A DNA stretch of 58,050 nt. Source: GWF2-38-69 sp037127655. GTDB lineage: Bacteria; Verrucomicrobiota; Lentisphaeria; Victivallales; GWF2-38-69. The first letter of the stretch is position 1. Every line of letters begins with the position of its first letter. Below are positions 26,355 through 34,189 of the stretch, piece after piece. The DNA is taken from the NCBI GenBank assembly GCA_037127655.1, contig JBAXXY010000002.1, forward strand, positions 1 to 58,050, in the 5' to 3' direction. The notes under the pieces are model-generated. The model did not search any database. It was not told the DNA's origin and saw only the letters and a list, made by a program, of their open reading frames with translations. A program made the translations under genes and the position numbers.

Positions 26355-28144
26355 GCGACATAAAAGACTCCAAACCAGAGATAATTCTTTTAGGTATCCC
26401 TGCATCACCCGGAATAGCTATCGGCACAGCCCTTGTTTTAGGCAACAGGATTTCTAATATCGAAAAGCGTACTATTCTTCCATTTCAAATATCCGATGAA
26501 TTTGATAAATTTGAAAAAGCTATTGAATTAACCAGAAAACAAATCTTTGCCATCAGAGAAAAAGTAATAAAAGAATTAAAAGACCAGCAGGATGCCAAGA
26601 TTTTTGATGCCCATATTCTCATACTTGATGACAACACTTTACTAAATTCTGTCAAACAAGAAATCAAGAAATCTCTAATAAGCGCCGATTATGCGTTCTT
26701 TGAGAGAATTCAATCTTATGTAAAAGCCGTAAATAAAATAGATGACCCATACCTTAGAGAAAGAGCATCTGATATACGAGATGTGGCATCAAGAGTTATT
26801 TTAAATATGCAAGGCAAAGAAATTGAAGAACTCAAAAACCTGCCTGGGCAGCGCATTATTGTCAGTCCCGAACTTTCTCCGTCAGATACTGTAACCATGG
26901 ATAGAGATAATGTTCAGGCTATTGCAACCGAAACAGGTAGTCGAACTTCTCATGCAACCATAATAGCAAGATCCATGAAAATTCCCGCTGTTGTAGGTCT
27001 AAAATCAAATCTATCTCAAGCCCGCTCCGGCGATATTATAATTGTTGATGGCTATCAGGGCATAGTAATTATCAATCCTTCCATAGACTCCTTAAATTTG
27101 TATGCGAAAAGAGAAATTATCGGCGGAAAGCTTATCGGAGAACTCAGAGGGGAATCAAACCTAAGACCCGAAACACTTGACGGATATATGATTCAACTAT
27201 GCGCCAATATCGAACTTCTGGAAGATATAAAGGAAGCTGACGCTAACAAAGCCGCAGGAATTGGTTTGTATAGGACAGAATATCTTTACATCTCCAGAAA
27301 CGAGCTTCCCAGTGAAGAAATTCAATTTGAAACCTACAGCGCTGTCGCTCGCTCGGCAAAAGGTAAACATGTCATAATAAGAACTCTCGATTTGGGCGGC
27401 GATAAGGTTCTTCATACAGATATTAATTTTTACTCCGAGAAAAACCCTTTCCTGGGTTTTAGGGCTATAAGACTATGCCTCGCCTACCCTGAGATGTTTA
27501 AGACTCAACTAAGAGCAATTTTGCGGGCCAGCGTGCACGGCGATATTAAAATCATGTTCCCGATGATAAGCTGTCTGGAAGAAGTCACTAAAGCTTTGCA
27601 GATACTAAACGAAGCAAAACTTGAACTCGACCAGAAGAATATTCCTTACTCAAAGAACATCGAAACAGGAATTATGATTGAAACTCCTTCAGCCGCGCTC
27701 ATGGCTGACAAACTTGCAGAAAAAGTTGATTTCTTTAGTTTGGGTACAAATGACCTTGTCCAATATACGATGGTTGTTGACAGAAACAGCGAAAAAGTAG
27801 CTTATTTGTATCAGCCTTCCCATCCATCCGTCCTGACTCTTATCAAGCATGTCGTGGACGCAGCCAAAAAGCACGGTATCTGGGTAAGCATTTGCGGAGA
27901 AATGGCTAGCGACCCACAATACACAGTGCTTCTCATTGGGCTTGGATTGAATGAACTAAGCATGAGTCCTGTCTCAATTAATATCATTAGGAAAATCATC
28001 AGAAATACAAAAATGCATGAAGCTGAAAAAATCGTCGAACAGGCTTTGAATTGCTCAACAGCTGAAGAAGCTTTAACTATCTCTCTGGATTACCTAAAAA
28101 AAATTGTGCCTGATATTTATAACATTGTGATTAAAGGTTCCTAA
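26351..28144 (+). CDS. ptsI: PTS enzyme I (phosphoenolpyruvate-protein phosphotransferase)
   Basis: A 597-aa enzyme I that transfers phosphate from phosphoenolpyruvate to HPr. The phospho-histidine His201 is in TGSRTSHATIIA, the PEP-binding barrel has GLYRTEYLY and SLGTNDLVQYT, and the catalytic Cys515 is in SICGEMASDP. It overlaps ptsH by 4 bp (ATGA) and is followed 2 bp later by a dCMP deaminase gene, so the three are likely one transcript. Length and motifs are canonical. Confidence 0.97.
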   Translation: MSDIKDSKPEIILLGIPASPGIAIGTALVLGNRISNIEKRTILPFQISDEFDKFEKAIELTRKQIFAIREKVIKELKDQQDAKIFDAHILILDDNTLLNSVKQEIKKSLISADYAFFERIQSYVKAVNKIDDPYLRERASDIRDVASRVILNMQGKEIEELKNLPGQRIIVSPELSPSDTVTMDRDNVQAIATETGSRTSHATIIARSMKIPAVVGLKSNLSQARSGDIIIVDGYQGIVIINPSIDSLNLYAKREIIGGKLIGELRGESNLRPETLDGYMIQLCANIELLEDIKEADANKAAGIGLYRTEYLYISRNELPSEEIQFETYSAVARSAKGKHVIIRTLDLGGDKVLHTDINFYSEKNPFLGFRAIRLCLAYPEMFKTQLRAILRASVHGDIKIMFPMISCLEEVTKALQILNEAKLELDQKNIPYSKNIETGIMIETPSAALMADKLAEKVDFFSLGTNDLVQYTMVVDRNSEKVAYLYQPSHPSVLTLIKHVVDAAKKHGIWVSICGEMASDPQYTVLLIGLGLNELSMSPVSINIIRKIIRNTKMHEAEKIVEQALNCSTAEEALTISLDYLKKIVPDIYNIVIKGS

Positions 28145-28146
28145 GA

Positions 28147-28602
28147 ATGAAAACTAGACCAAACTGGGATGAATATTTCATGAAGATAGCCGAGGCTACA
28201 GCCTCAAGAAGCAACTGCTGTAGAAGGAATGTCGGAGCAGTCATAGTAAAAGACAAGAGAATCATCTCCACCGGATATAACGGCACACCAAGAGGAATTA
28301 CAAATTGTTCAGACGGCGGATGTCCAAGATGCAATTCATCTGCTTCGTCAGGAGAGAACCTCGACCAGTGTCTCTGCTCGCATGCAGAAGAAAATGCCAT
28401 TGTACAGGCCGCATACCATGGAGTTTCGGTAAAAGACTCCAGCATCTACACCACTTTCAGCCCTTGCCTTATTTGCACTAAAATGATTATCAATGCAGGG
28501 ATTAAGGAAGTCATCTATAAGGAACTCTATAAGTTTGACGATATAGCAAAAAGACTTTTTAATGAAACTAATATCCTTATCAGAGAAGTTTCAAAAGAGT
28601 AA
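28147..28602 (+). CDS. dCMP deaminase (ComEB-like)
   Basis: A 151-aa zinc-dependent cytidylate deaminase-family protein. The first zinc ligand and proton shuttle are His79 and Glu81 in SHAEENAI; Cys107 and Cys110 in SPCLICTK are the other ligands. The extra Cys/His cluster near 55-75 (NCSDGGCPRCN) is usual for dCMP deaminases, and TGYNGTPRG binds substrate. It converts dCMP to dUMP for thymidylate synthesis. It begins 2 bp after ptsI, an unusual but compact arrangement. Confidence 0.93.
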   Translation: MKTRPNWDEYFMKIAEATASRSNCCRRNVGAVIVKDKRIISTGYNGTPRGITNCSDGGCPRCNSSASSGENLDQCLCSHAEENAIVQAAYHGVSVKDSSIYTTFSPCLICTKMIINAGIKEVIYKELYKFDDIAKRLFNETNILIREVSKE

Positions 28603-28784
28603 TTCTCACGCTGATAAAAGCTAAAAATGACAATGACTTTGAGCTAATTGAGTCTCTGGCAAGAGAGATATGGAGTGAATGGAAAAACTCTTTTGGTCGT
28701 TCTTGTCAAAAAACTAAGAACAATACACCTAAAACTTTCCTGGAAGTTCGACTTGTACCTAATGTCTGGATACTCTTGATTAGA
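28602..28784 (+). pseudogene. Possible remnant of a GNAT acetyltransferase
   Basis: The gap after the dCMP deaminase reads, in the frame beginning at 28602, ILTLIKAKNDNDFELIE then SLAREIWSEW. This resembles the first strand and helix of GNAT N-acetyltransferases. There is no start codon or ribosome-binding site, no acetyl-CoA-binding motif follows, and the resemblance fades after about 28672; the frame stays open only to the convergent gene. I read it as a decayed N-terminal fragment. The evidence is a short similarity by eye and could be chance. Confidence 0.3.
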
Positions 28785-29312
28785 CTATTTTACTTGTAAG
28801 CTTTTCTCCTTATTCAAAGCAATTTTAGCATTCCTGCGAATAGCTCTTCTCTTCTTATAATTATTAATTAATTTTACAGAACCAAAATAGCCTATGATGC
28901 CAAAAACAATCCCCATTATTGGTCCGCCGACAAAATATGACAAAAGAAGCTTCCAGCCTATATGAGACATGGTATCAAAACTAAAAGACGAAAATACCTC
29001 TTTAAATGATTGATTGATTTCATCTAATGTCAAATCCAAACCCAATATCTTAGCTCCAAGCAAACAAGCTGCAGGATATAAAAAAGGCGTTGTGTAAGGA
29101 TTTGAGAAGAAAGTAAAAAGCACGGATAAAGCCTTGTTTGCTCTCAATATAAATGCCAGAATAATAGCTAGAACAAACTGGAAGAAAGGAATTGCTATTG
29201 AGCAAAACAGCCCGATGGCAACTCCCATTGAAGTCGCGTATATCGTACCATGCGAACCCAGAAGCTTCACATAGGCTCTTTTTATTGTTCTTTTATGTTT
29301 TTTTGAAAGCAT
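28785..29312 (-). CDS. DUF2062 membrane protein
   Basis: A 175-aa protein of the DUF2062 family. It has a basic N-terminus, GVAIGLFCSIAIPFFQF as the first segment, the family-typical NPYTTPFLYPAACLLG, and a last segment with GGPIMGIVFGIIGYF, then a lysine/arginine-rich tail. Function is unknown; relatives are sometimes fused to glycosyltransferases. It is monocistronic, and a GC-rich hairpin repeat lies between its start and the biotin carrier gene. Confidence 0.88.
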   Translation of the reverse strand: MLSKKHKRTIKRAYVKLLGSHGTIYATSMGVAIGLFCSIAIPFFQFVLAIILAFILRANKALSVLFTFFSNPYTTPFLYPAACLLGAKILGLDLTLDEINQSFKEVFSSFSFDTMSHIGWKLLLSYFVGGPIMGIVFGIIGYFGSVKLINNYKKRRAIRRNAKIALNKEKSLQVK

Positions 29313-29344
29313 TAATATCTCAAGATTTTCTTAACAATCGTAAC

Positions 29345-29390
29345 ATGGACAGGATGCCCGCAGACACGGGCGAGACGCCCGTGATACGAA
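29345..29390. repeat. Dispersed GC-rich hairpin repeat, copy 1
   Basis: Contains CACGGGCG-AGA-CGCCCGTG (29365-29372 and 29376-29383), an 8-bp perfect stem, and an alternative pairing with the GCCCG at 29356-29360. The reverse complement of its core matches GGCGTCTCGCC at 42856-42866. GC content is far above the flanks. It looks like a REP-type intergenic element. Confidence 0.6.
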
Positions 29391-29394
29391 TATA

Positions 29395-29760
29395 TTAGCG
29401 CTTAATTGTGATCATTAGCTGTTTACCATTTACAGAATCGCCAACTTTTACTGTAATTTTATCAATAGTTCCTGTAACAGGCGCAAGGATGGTATTTTCC
29501 ATCTTCATGGCTTCTAGAACCAGGAGCTTGTCTCCGGACTTAACACTTTGTCCTTCTTTTACTAAAATCTCCACAATAAGTCCTGGAAGAGGAGCGTTAA
29601 CCGAGCTTATGCCTGTAGCTTCTTTTTTGGAAAAGATGTGCCCTATTTTTGACGAAAGCTGAGCAGGGAGCTCTCGTATTGAAGATGAAGCTACAGAGAC
29701 TTCTTCAACTTCCACTATGTAGCTTTGATTGTTGATTTTTACATTAAAATTTTTCTTCAT
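29395..29760 (-). CDS. Biotin carboxyl carrier protein of the methylmalonyl-CoA decarboxylase
   Basis: A 121-aa biotinyl carrier. The C-terminal half is a standard biotinyl domain with the biotin-accepting Lys86 in EAMKMEN and the preceding APLPGLIVEI. The N-terminal 45 residues and a short linker resemble carriers of MmdC/GcdC type. It carries CO2 from methylmalonyl-CoA (via MmdA) onward. TAAGGA precedes the start. It is the last of four genes in the order epimerase, MmdA, 55-aa protein, carrier. The membrane decarboxylase subunit that would pump sodium is not in the window. Confidence 0.93.
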   Translation of the reverse strand: MKKNFNVKINNQSYIVEVEEVSVASSSIRELPAQLSSKIGHIFSKKEATGISSVNAPLPGLIVEILVKEGQSVKSGDKLLVLEAMKMENTILAPVTGTIDKITVKVGDSVNGKQLMITIKR

Positions 29761-29788
29761 GAGTAACTTCCTTAAAGTATAGTTGTTT

Positions 29789-29956
29789 TCAGGTTAGGAT
29801 AACTTCATCTGTTTTATAGACGCATTTTCCGTCAGCCGACGAAACAGAAGTTATCTTAAAATCAAATATTCCAAGATACAAAGCAATAGCCAAATGTATT
29901 GCCGCCGTCTCTTCATGGCTCAGAATCTTCGTGCTATTAATGTTAGATTTTTCCAT
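29789..29956 (-). CDS. 55-aa protein between the carboxyltransferase and biotin carrier genes
   Basis: A short frame running from ATG at 29956 to TGA at 29789 encodes 55 residues beginning MEKSNINSTK and containing HEETAAIHLAIALYLG. An AAGGA lies 6 bases before the ATG, spacing to the MmdA gene is 15 bp, and 28 bp separate it from the carrier gene, so it fits the operon exactly. The amphipathic E-x-x-A-A-I-x-x-A-I-A helix recalls small accessory subunits of biotin-dependent decarboxylases and carboxylases (gamma/delta/epsilon types). No membrane segment is present, so it is not a whole OadG. It may help assemble carrier and carboxyltransferase; that is inference. Confidence 0.6.
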   Translation of the reverse strand: MEKSNINSTKILSHEETAAIHLAIALYLGIFDFKITSVSSADGKCVYKTDEVILT

Positions 29957-29971
29957 AAGCGTCCTTACAAG

Positions 29972-31531
29972 TTACAATGGTATATTTCCATGTTTTCTGA
30001 CAGGTCTCTTTTCAGTCTTTGTCTCTGCTACCCTTAAAGCTTTGATAATAGTATCTCTGGTATCTTTTGGGTCTATGATGCCTTCGATATATCCTCTTTC
30101 TGCCGCGATATAAGGATTATTAAATTTATCTTTATATTCCTGAATTTTGGCTTTTCTTGTTTCTTCAGGGTTAGGAGAAGAGGCAATTTCCTTGGCGAAA
30201 ATAATATTAGCCGCTCCGTTAGCTCCCATTACTGCTATTTCAGCATTCGGCCAGGCATAAACAAAGTCTGCGCCCAGATGCTGAGAGGCCATAGCAATGT
30301 AAGCGCCGCCATAGGATTTTCTAAGGATTATAGAAACCATAGGCACAGTCGCTTCCGAATATGCATATAGGAGCTTAGCTCCGTGCCTGATTACTCCACC
30401 GTGCTCCTGCCCTACTCCGGGAAGGAATCCTGGAGTATCGACGAATGTAAGAAGAGGAACATTAAAAGCATCACAGAATCTGATAAATCTTGAAGCCTTG
30501 TCCGAAGCATCAATATCCAGAACACCCGCGAGAATATTTGGCTGATTAGCTATTATCCCTACAGATTTTCCTCCGATTCTAGCGAAAGCTACAACGATGT
30601 TCCGGGCATAAAAAGGCTGAACTTCAAAAAAACTTTCCGGATCAAGAACGAGGTTGAGAATATCCCTGATATCGTAAGCTTTTTTAGGATCCAAAGGAAC
30701 AACATCGTATATTTTATCACTGACTTTATATGATAAATCATAGCTGATATCTTCGGGATTCTTCTGATTATTTGCTGGAATGTAGGAGAGAATTTTTCTT
30801 GCGATATTAAGAGCTTCTTCATCGCTCTTAGCCATAAAGTGAGCCACACCGCTTACGCTATTGTGAATCATGGCGCCACCGAGTTCATCCTTGTCCACAT
30901 CCTCATTGGTGACAGCTTTGACTACAGCAGGCCCTGTAATAAACATCTGGGAAGTCCCTTCGACCATTATTATAAAGTCTGTAATTGCAGGAGAATAGAC
31001 AGCGCCGCCTGCGCATGGCCCAGCGATCACTGAAATCTGAGGTATTACTCCTGAAGCATGAGTGTTTCTCAAGAAAATTCCACCGTAACCAAACAGAGCA
31101 TCAACTCCTTCCTGGATCCTGGCGCCACCCGAGTCATTTATTCCAATTACGGGCATGCCATACTTCATAGCCATGTCTTGAATCTTCATTATTTCTTTAG
31201 CGTGCATTTCGCCCAGTGAACCGCCCTGAACCGTAAAGTCCTGTGAAAAAACAGCTACTTTGCGACCATCAATAGTTCCGAAGCCAGTCACTACCGCATC
31301 ATAAGGAATCTCTTTCTTTTCCAGACCGAAATAATAACACCTGTGTTTTACGAATTTACCGATTTCCTCAAAGCTGCCATCATCGAGCAGAAGATCAATT
31401 CTTTCGCGGGCTGTAAGTTTTCCCAGAGAATGCTGTTTCTCTATCGCCGCTGTACCGCCGCCAAGGTCAAGTTTACTCTTCTTGGCTTTCAGGCCATCTA
31501 CAAGACCCTTCATAAATCCTATTACAGACAT
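29972..31531 (-). CDS. mmdA: Methylmalonyl-CoA decarboxylase / propionyl-CoA carboxylase carboxyltransferase subunit
   Basis: A 519-aa carboxyltransferase with the two crotonase-like halves of the PccB/MmdA family. The N-terminus has KLTARERIDLLLD, and the oxyanion-forming loops are in SGGARIQEGV and SYGGAYIAMAS. Family members move carboxyl groups between acyl-CoA and biotin; with the carrier and epimerase genes alongside and no biotin carboxylase, the decarboxylase direction (methylmalonyl-CoA to propionyl-CoA) is likelier than ATP-driven carboxylation. AAGGAG precedes the start. It lies 16 bp after the epimerase gene. Confidence 0.93.
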   Translation of the reverse strand: MSVIGFMKGLVDGLKAKKSKLDLGGGTAAIEKQHSLGKLTARERIDLLLDDGSFEEIGKFVKHRCYYFGLEKKEIPYDAVVTGFGTIDGRKVAVFSQDFTVQGGSLGEMHAKEIMKIQDMAMKYGMPVIGINDSGGARIQEGVDALFGYGGIFLRNTHASGVIPQISVIAGPCAGGAVYSPAITDFIIMVEGTSQMFITGPAVVKAVTNEDVDKDELGGAMIHNSVSGVAHFMAKSDEEALNIARKILSYIPANNQKNPEDISYDLSYKVSDKIYDVVPLDPKKAYDIRDILNLVLDPESFFEVQPFYARNIVVAFARIGGKSVGIIANQPNILAGVLDIDASDKASRFIRFCDAFNVPLLTFVDTPGFLPGVGQEHGGVIRHGAKLLYAYSEATVPMVSIILRKSYGGAYIAMASQHLGADFVYAWPNAEIAVMGANGAANIIFAKEIASSPNPEETRKAKIQEYKDKFNNPYIAAERGYIEGIIDPKDTRDTIIKALRVAETKTEKRPVRKHGNIPL

Positions 31532-31547
31532 ATTTACTCCTTAAAAT

Positions 31548-31946
31548 TTAGTTATGCTGGCAAATTTCGGTTAAAACGCCGTTTGTACATTTCGGATGCA
31601 TGAATACTACCATAGTGTTGTGAGCGCCCGGTTTCGGCGTATCGCTAAGAGGTTTGAGCCCTATTAATTTTGCTTTGTCGATATAAGCTTGAACATTATC
31701 CACGCAGTAAGCTATGTGGTGCATCCCTCCTCCCTTTGTTTCGAGGAACTTTGAAACTTCAGAATCTTCCCTGATCGGCTGTAGAAGTTCAATTCTCGTA
31801 TCGCCCACATTAATGAAACAAACTTTTATTCCTCTTGCTTCGATAACTTCCTCACCGGCGGGGTTAAAACCCAAGAGACCTGAGTAGAGTTTCAAAGCTT
31901 CTTCAATAGATTTTACTACGATGCCGATATGGTCGATTTTAGCCAT
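31548..31946 (-). CDS. mce: Methylmalonyl-CoA epimerase
   Basis: A 132-aa glyoxalase-fold protein. The expected metal ligands are the His in KIDHIGIVV, the His pair region GGMHHIAY and the Glu near the end, LTEICQ. It interconverts (R)- and (S)-methylmalonyl-CoA, linking the mutase to the decarboxylase. It is the first gene of the four-gene minus-strand set, with GAGGT before the ATG. Length matches the family. Confidence 0.95.
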   Translation of the reverse strand: MAKIDHIGIVVKSIEEALKLYSGLLGFNPAGEEVIEARGIKVCFINVGDTRIELLQPIREDSEVSKFLETKGGGMHHIAYCVDNVQAYIDKAKLIGLKPLSDTPKPGAHNTMVVFMHPKCTNGVLTEICQHN

Positions 31947-32114
31947 AACTGATTTACCTCGTCTTGTTATTGATTGTTTGAAAAAATCTAATAGGAATTA
32001 ATTTTGAGTTTATCGTAAGCTCATCTAAATTGCAACAATATAAAAAACTCACTATCGCATTTTCAGCGAATATGTCAGAGCTGACCAGGAGCCTGATTAA
32101 AAAACCCTCAGATA

Positions 32115-32142
32115 TTGACATACAGGATTAAATTACTAGAAT
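32115..32142 (+). promoter_or_regulatory. Sigma70-type promoter (TTGACA-16-TAGAAT)
   Basis: Consensus TTGACA at 32115-32120, 16-bp spacer, TAGAAT at 32137-32142. The predicted transcript begins near 32149 and reaches the ATG at 32171 through a strong GGAGGA site. Confidence 0.72.
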
Positions 32143-32170
32143 TTACTTACCTAACGACGGAGGACATATC

Positions 32171-33790
32171 ATGAAAGCTTCAATCTCTAAAACAATAACT
32201 TCGATGGCCGCGATTCTAGGATTAGCATCATCAACGACGCTCTTAGGCGTAACAGTGCTGATCAAGGATAACTCAGGAAAGAATCCCTATATCACTGTGG
32301 CACTACCCAATAATCAGCTAATGCAAAAACAGTTATCATCACTTCCTGCAACTACATACAATGGACAGCAATATAAAGTAATCTGTAATGATGCAAACAA
32401 TCAAGCTACGGATCCACTTTATCCACTTTACACTAATAGTTTTGTATCAGGAAGAATATATGTATCATTTGGGCAATTCCCATTTTCAAGCGACCCAACA
32501 GGTAATCCATGCGACCCAAGCGTCAAGGAATTAAGATATGATTGGGTTGAATTGACAGCTGACGGCAAACCAGCAGCATGCGCAAATCTGACAGGCGTAA
32601 ATCAGCTTGGTATTCCAATGACTCTTGAATCATATTTAAAAGACCAAAAGATTTCCTATGTAGGATACAAAGATTCCATAACTACCATTAGAAATAATCT
32701 TTACAAGATCAATACAAAAGCTTTTACAGGAGGAAACGGTACAGGATTTGTAAGAGTAGTATCTCCTGATAATGGCGACACAACACAAGCACAATCCTGG
32801 ACTTCCGTGAGCGGTTATGAAGATTATCTTAAGTCTCTTCAGGGACAGTCTTTTGAGATAAAAGGTTACTATTGCGGCGCTACCATTAAAGTCAATGGTA
32901 AAGATGTCGTGTGCCCGCCATGCAGTTACGACTACACTGGAACATTTCCGCTTGATTCTGATAAAACTTTTACAATGCACGCCGAGGGAAAATCTGGAGC
33001 CACAGGTCCAATCACTATTACAAGCAACGATCTGTATAAAACCCTAATTGAAATGATAAATAAATGCGATGGTTCATTTACTATAACAGGAGATAATCAG
33101 CCGCCGCAGACAGATCCTCAAACCATCGGAACCAACAGTGTTTATTCAGCCATAATGAGAGATTTTCTAGTAGGGTTCAATCTGGGATTCTACGGTTACA
33201 AAGACAAAGGAGTTGACTATAATAACTCTGATAATTGGAATCCCTTTGGAGCATTTAAAAATATTAACCCCAGCACAGAGACTCCTTATGGTAATATGTA
33301 CACATATACCATCAATAAATCTACAAATTCCTATAGCTTTCCATTCGAAGACTTTTTAGGAAAAGTATTTGTCACCCTAAACCCTGAAAAAGCCGATACT
33401 CTGATAATCACAGTACTCAATGATACCCAAACAGGTGATTACATTCCGTACAGTGAGGCGACTGCTCCTGCCGTAACAACAGGAGACAGCAAAATAACCC
33501 AGGTAAACTTCTTCTCTGATGCTTCAAAACAGGGTTTTCCATTTGGATTCAATGGTAACCAGTACACCGTTTCTTCTTCGAATCAGGTTCTTACTTCAGG
33601 AACTCCTGCTAACAAAGACACAAAGAACCGCTATCCTGTAAAATACAGAAATATGAGCGATGTTCTGGATATAACGCTTGATGCTTCCGGAAATATAACA
33701 AAGGCAGAATTTGAAACAGGCTGTCTGCAGACTGTACAAAGCAAACCTGAAGTACTTCAAGGCGGAGTAATAAACATAGGGGGCTTTTAA
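32171..33790 (+). CDS. Secreted GH64-like (beta-1,3-glucanase fold) protein
   Basis: A 539-aa exported protein (signal peptide about 1-26). From about 36 onward it resembles GH64 laminaripentaose-producing glucanases: ITVALPNN near the start, SGRIYVSFG at about 93-101, then RYDWVELT with Glu127 at the expected acid position, and GIPMTLESYL. The residue matching the GH64 catalytic Asp appears to be Asn144 (TGVNQLG), at a spacing of 17 from Glu127. If so, it may bind beta-glucan without cutting it. The gene has its own consensus promoter and a strong terminator and is not part of the neighbouring propionate genes. Family assignment is by motif recognition only. Confidence 0.65.
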   Translation: MKASISKTITSMAAILGLASSTTLLGVTVLIKDNSGKNPYITVALPNNQLMQKQLSSLPATTYNGQQYKVICNDANNQATDPLYPLYTNSFVSGRIYVSFGQFPFSSDPTGNPCDPSVKELRYDWVELTADGKPAACANLTGVNQLGIPMTLESYLKDQKISYVGYKDSITTIRNNLYKINTKAFTGGNGTGFVRVVSPDNGDTTQAQSWTSVSGYEDYLKSLQGQSFEIKGYYCGATIKVNGKDVVCPPCSYDYTGTFPLDSDKTFTMHAEGKSGATGPITITSNDLYKTLIEMINKCDGSFTITGDNQPPQTDPQTIGTNSVYSAIMRDFLVGFNLGFYGYKDKGVDYNNSDNWNPFGAFKNINPSTETPYGNMYTYTINKSTNSYSFPFEDFLGKVFVTLNPEKADTLIITVLNDTQTGDYIPYSEATAPAVTTGDSKITQVNFFSDASKQGFPFGFNGNQYTVSSSNQVLTSGTPANKDTKNRYPVKYRNMSDVLDITLDASGNITKAEFETGCLQTVQSKPEVLQGGVINIGGF

Positions 33791-33805
33791 ATCTAAACCA
33801 CACAC

Positions 33806-33837
33806 AGGCAGGAAGCATTTGGCTTCCTGCCTTTTTT
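33806..33837 (+). terminator. Rho-independent terminator
   Basis: An 11-bp perfect stem AGGCAGGAAGC / GCTTCCTGCCT (33806-33816 and 33822-33832) with a 5-base loop, followed by a T run to 33837. It ends the GH64-like gene 15 bp after its stop. Confidence 0.95.
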
Positions 33838-33882
33838 ATTTTCCAAATAAATGCATAAGGAAAATGCTTATTATTTAAACTA

Positions 33883-33910
33883 TTGGATTTTTTTTAAAAT
33901 CTGTTATAAT
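33883..33910 (+). promoter_or_regulatory. Promoter of the kor operon
   Basis: TTGGAT, 16-bp spacer and TATAAT, with TGT immediately before the -10 (an extended -10 form). Transcription would start near 33917, about 52 bases before korD. Confidence 0.6.
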
Positions 33911-33968
33911 GAATTCATATTTCATCATATTGAACCCAAAATATTAATAAAGAATAAGGACATTTGTT

Positions 33969-34181
33969 ATGGCAAAAAAAAGTGTGGAGAATGTCATCAT
34001 TAACAAAGCCTGGTGCAAGGGGTGCGGCATCTGCATCCATTTCTGCCCAAAGAAAGTATTGGAAATGGGCAAAGATTCCAAAGCGGCAGTCGTCAGACTC
34101 GAAGACTGTATTGGCTGCAGGCTCTGCGAACTCAGATGCCCCGATTTTGCTATTCAAGTAAAATTTAACGATAAGGAATAA
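33969..34181 (+). CDS. korD: 2-oxoglutarate:ferredoxin oxidoreductase, ferredoxin-like delta subunit
   Basis: A 70-aa protein with two 4Fe-4S binding motifs: CKGCGICIHFCP (about 19-30) and CIGCRLCELRCP (about 50-61). It supplies the iron-sulfur wiring between the TPP-containing subunits and soluble ferredoxin. AAGGA lies upstream. It is the first gene of the order D-A-B-C with gaps of 8, 2 and 8 bp. Confidence 0.93.
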   Translation: MAKKSVENVIINKAWCKGCGICIHFCPKKVLEMGKDSKAAVVRLEDCIGCRLCELRCPDFAIQVKFNDKE

Positions 34182-34189
34182 CAAAGCTT

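Noticed and set aside
33909..34184. Overlapping frames on both strands around korD
   Set aside because: Only the frame 33969-34181 carries the two complete 4Fe-4S cysteine motifs; the others are shadows.
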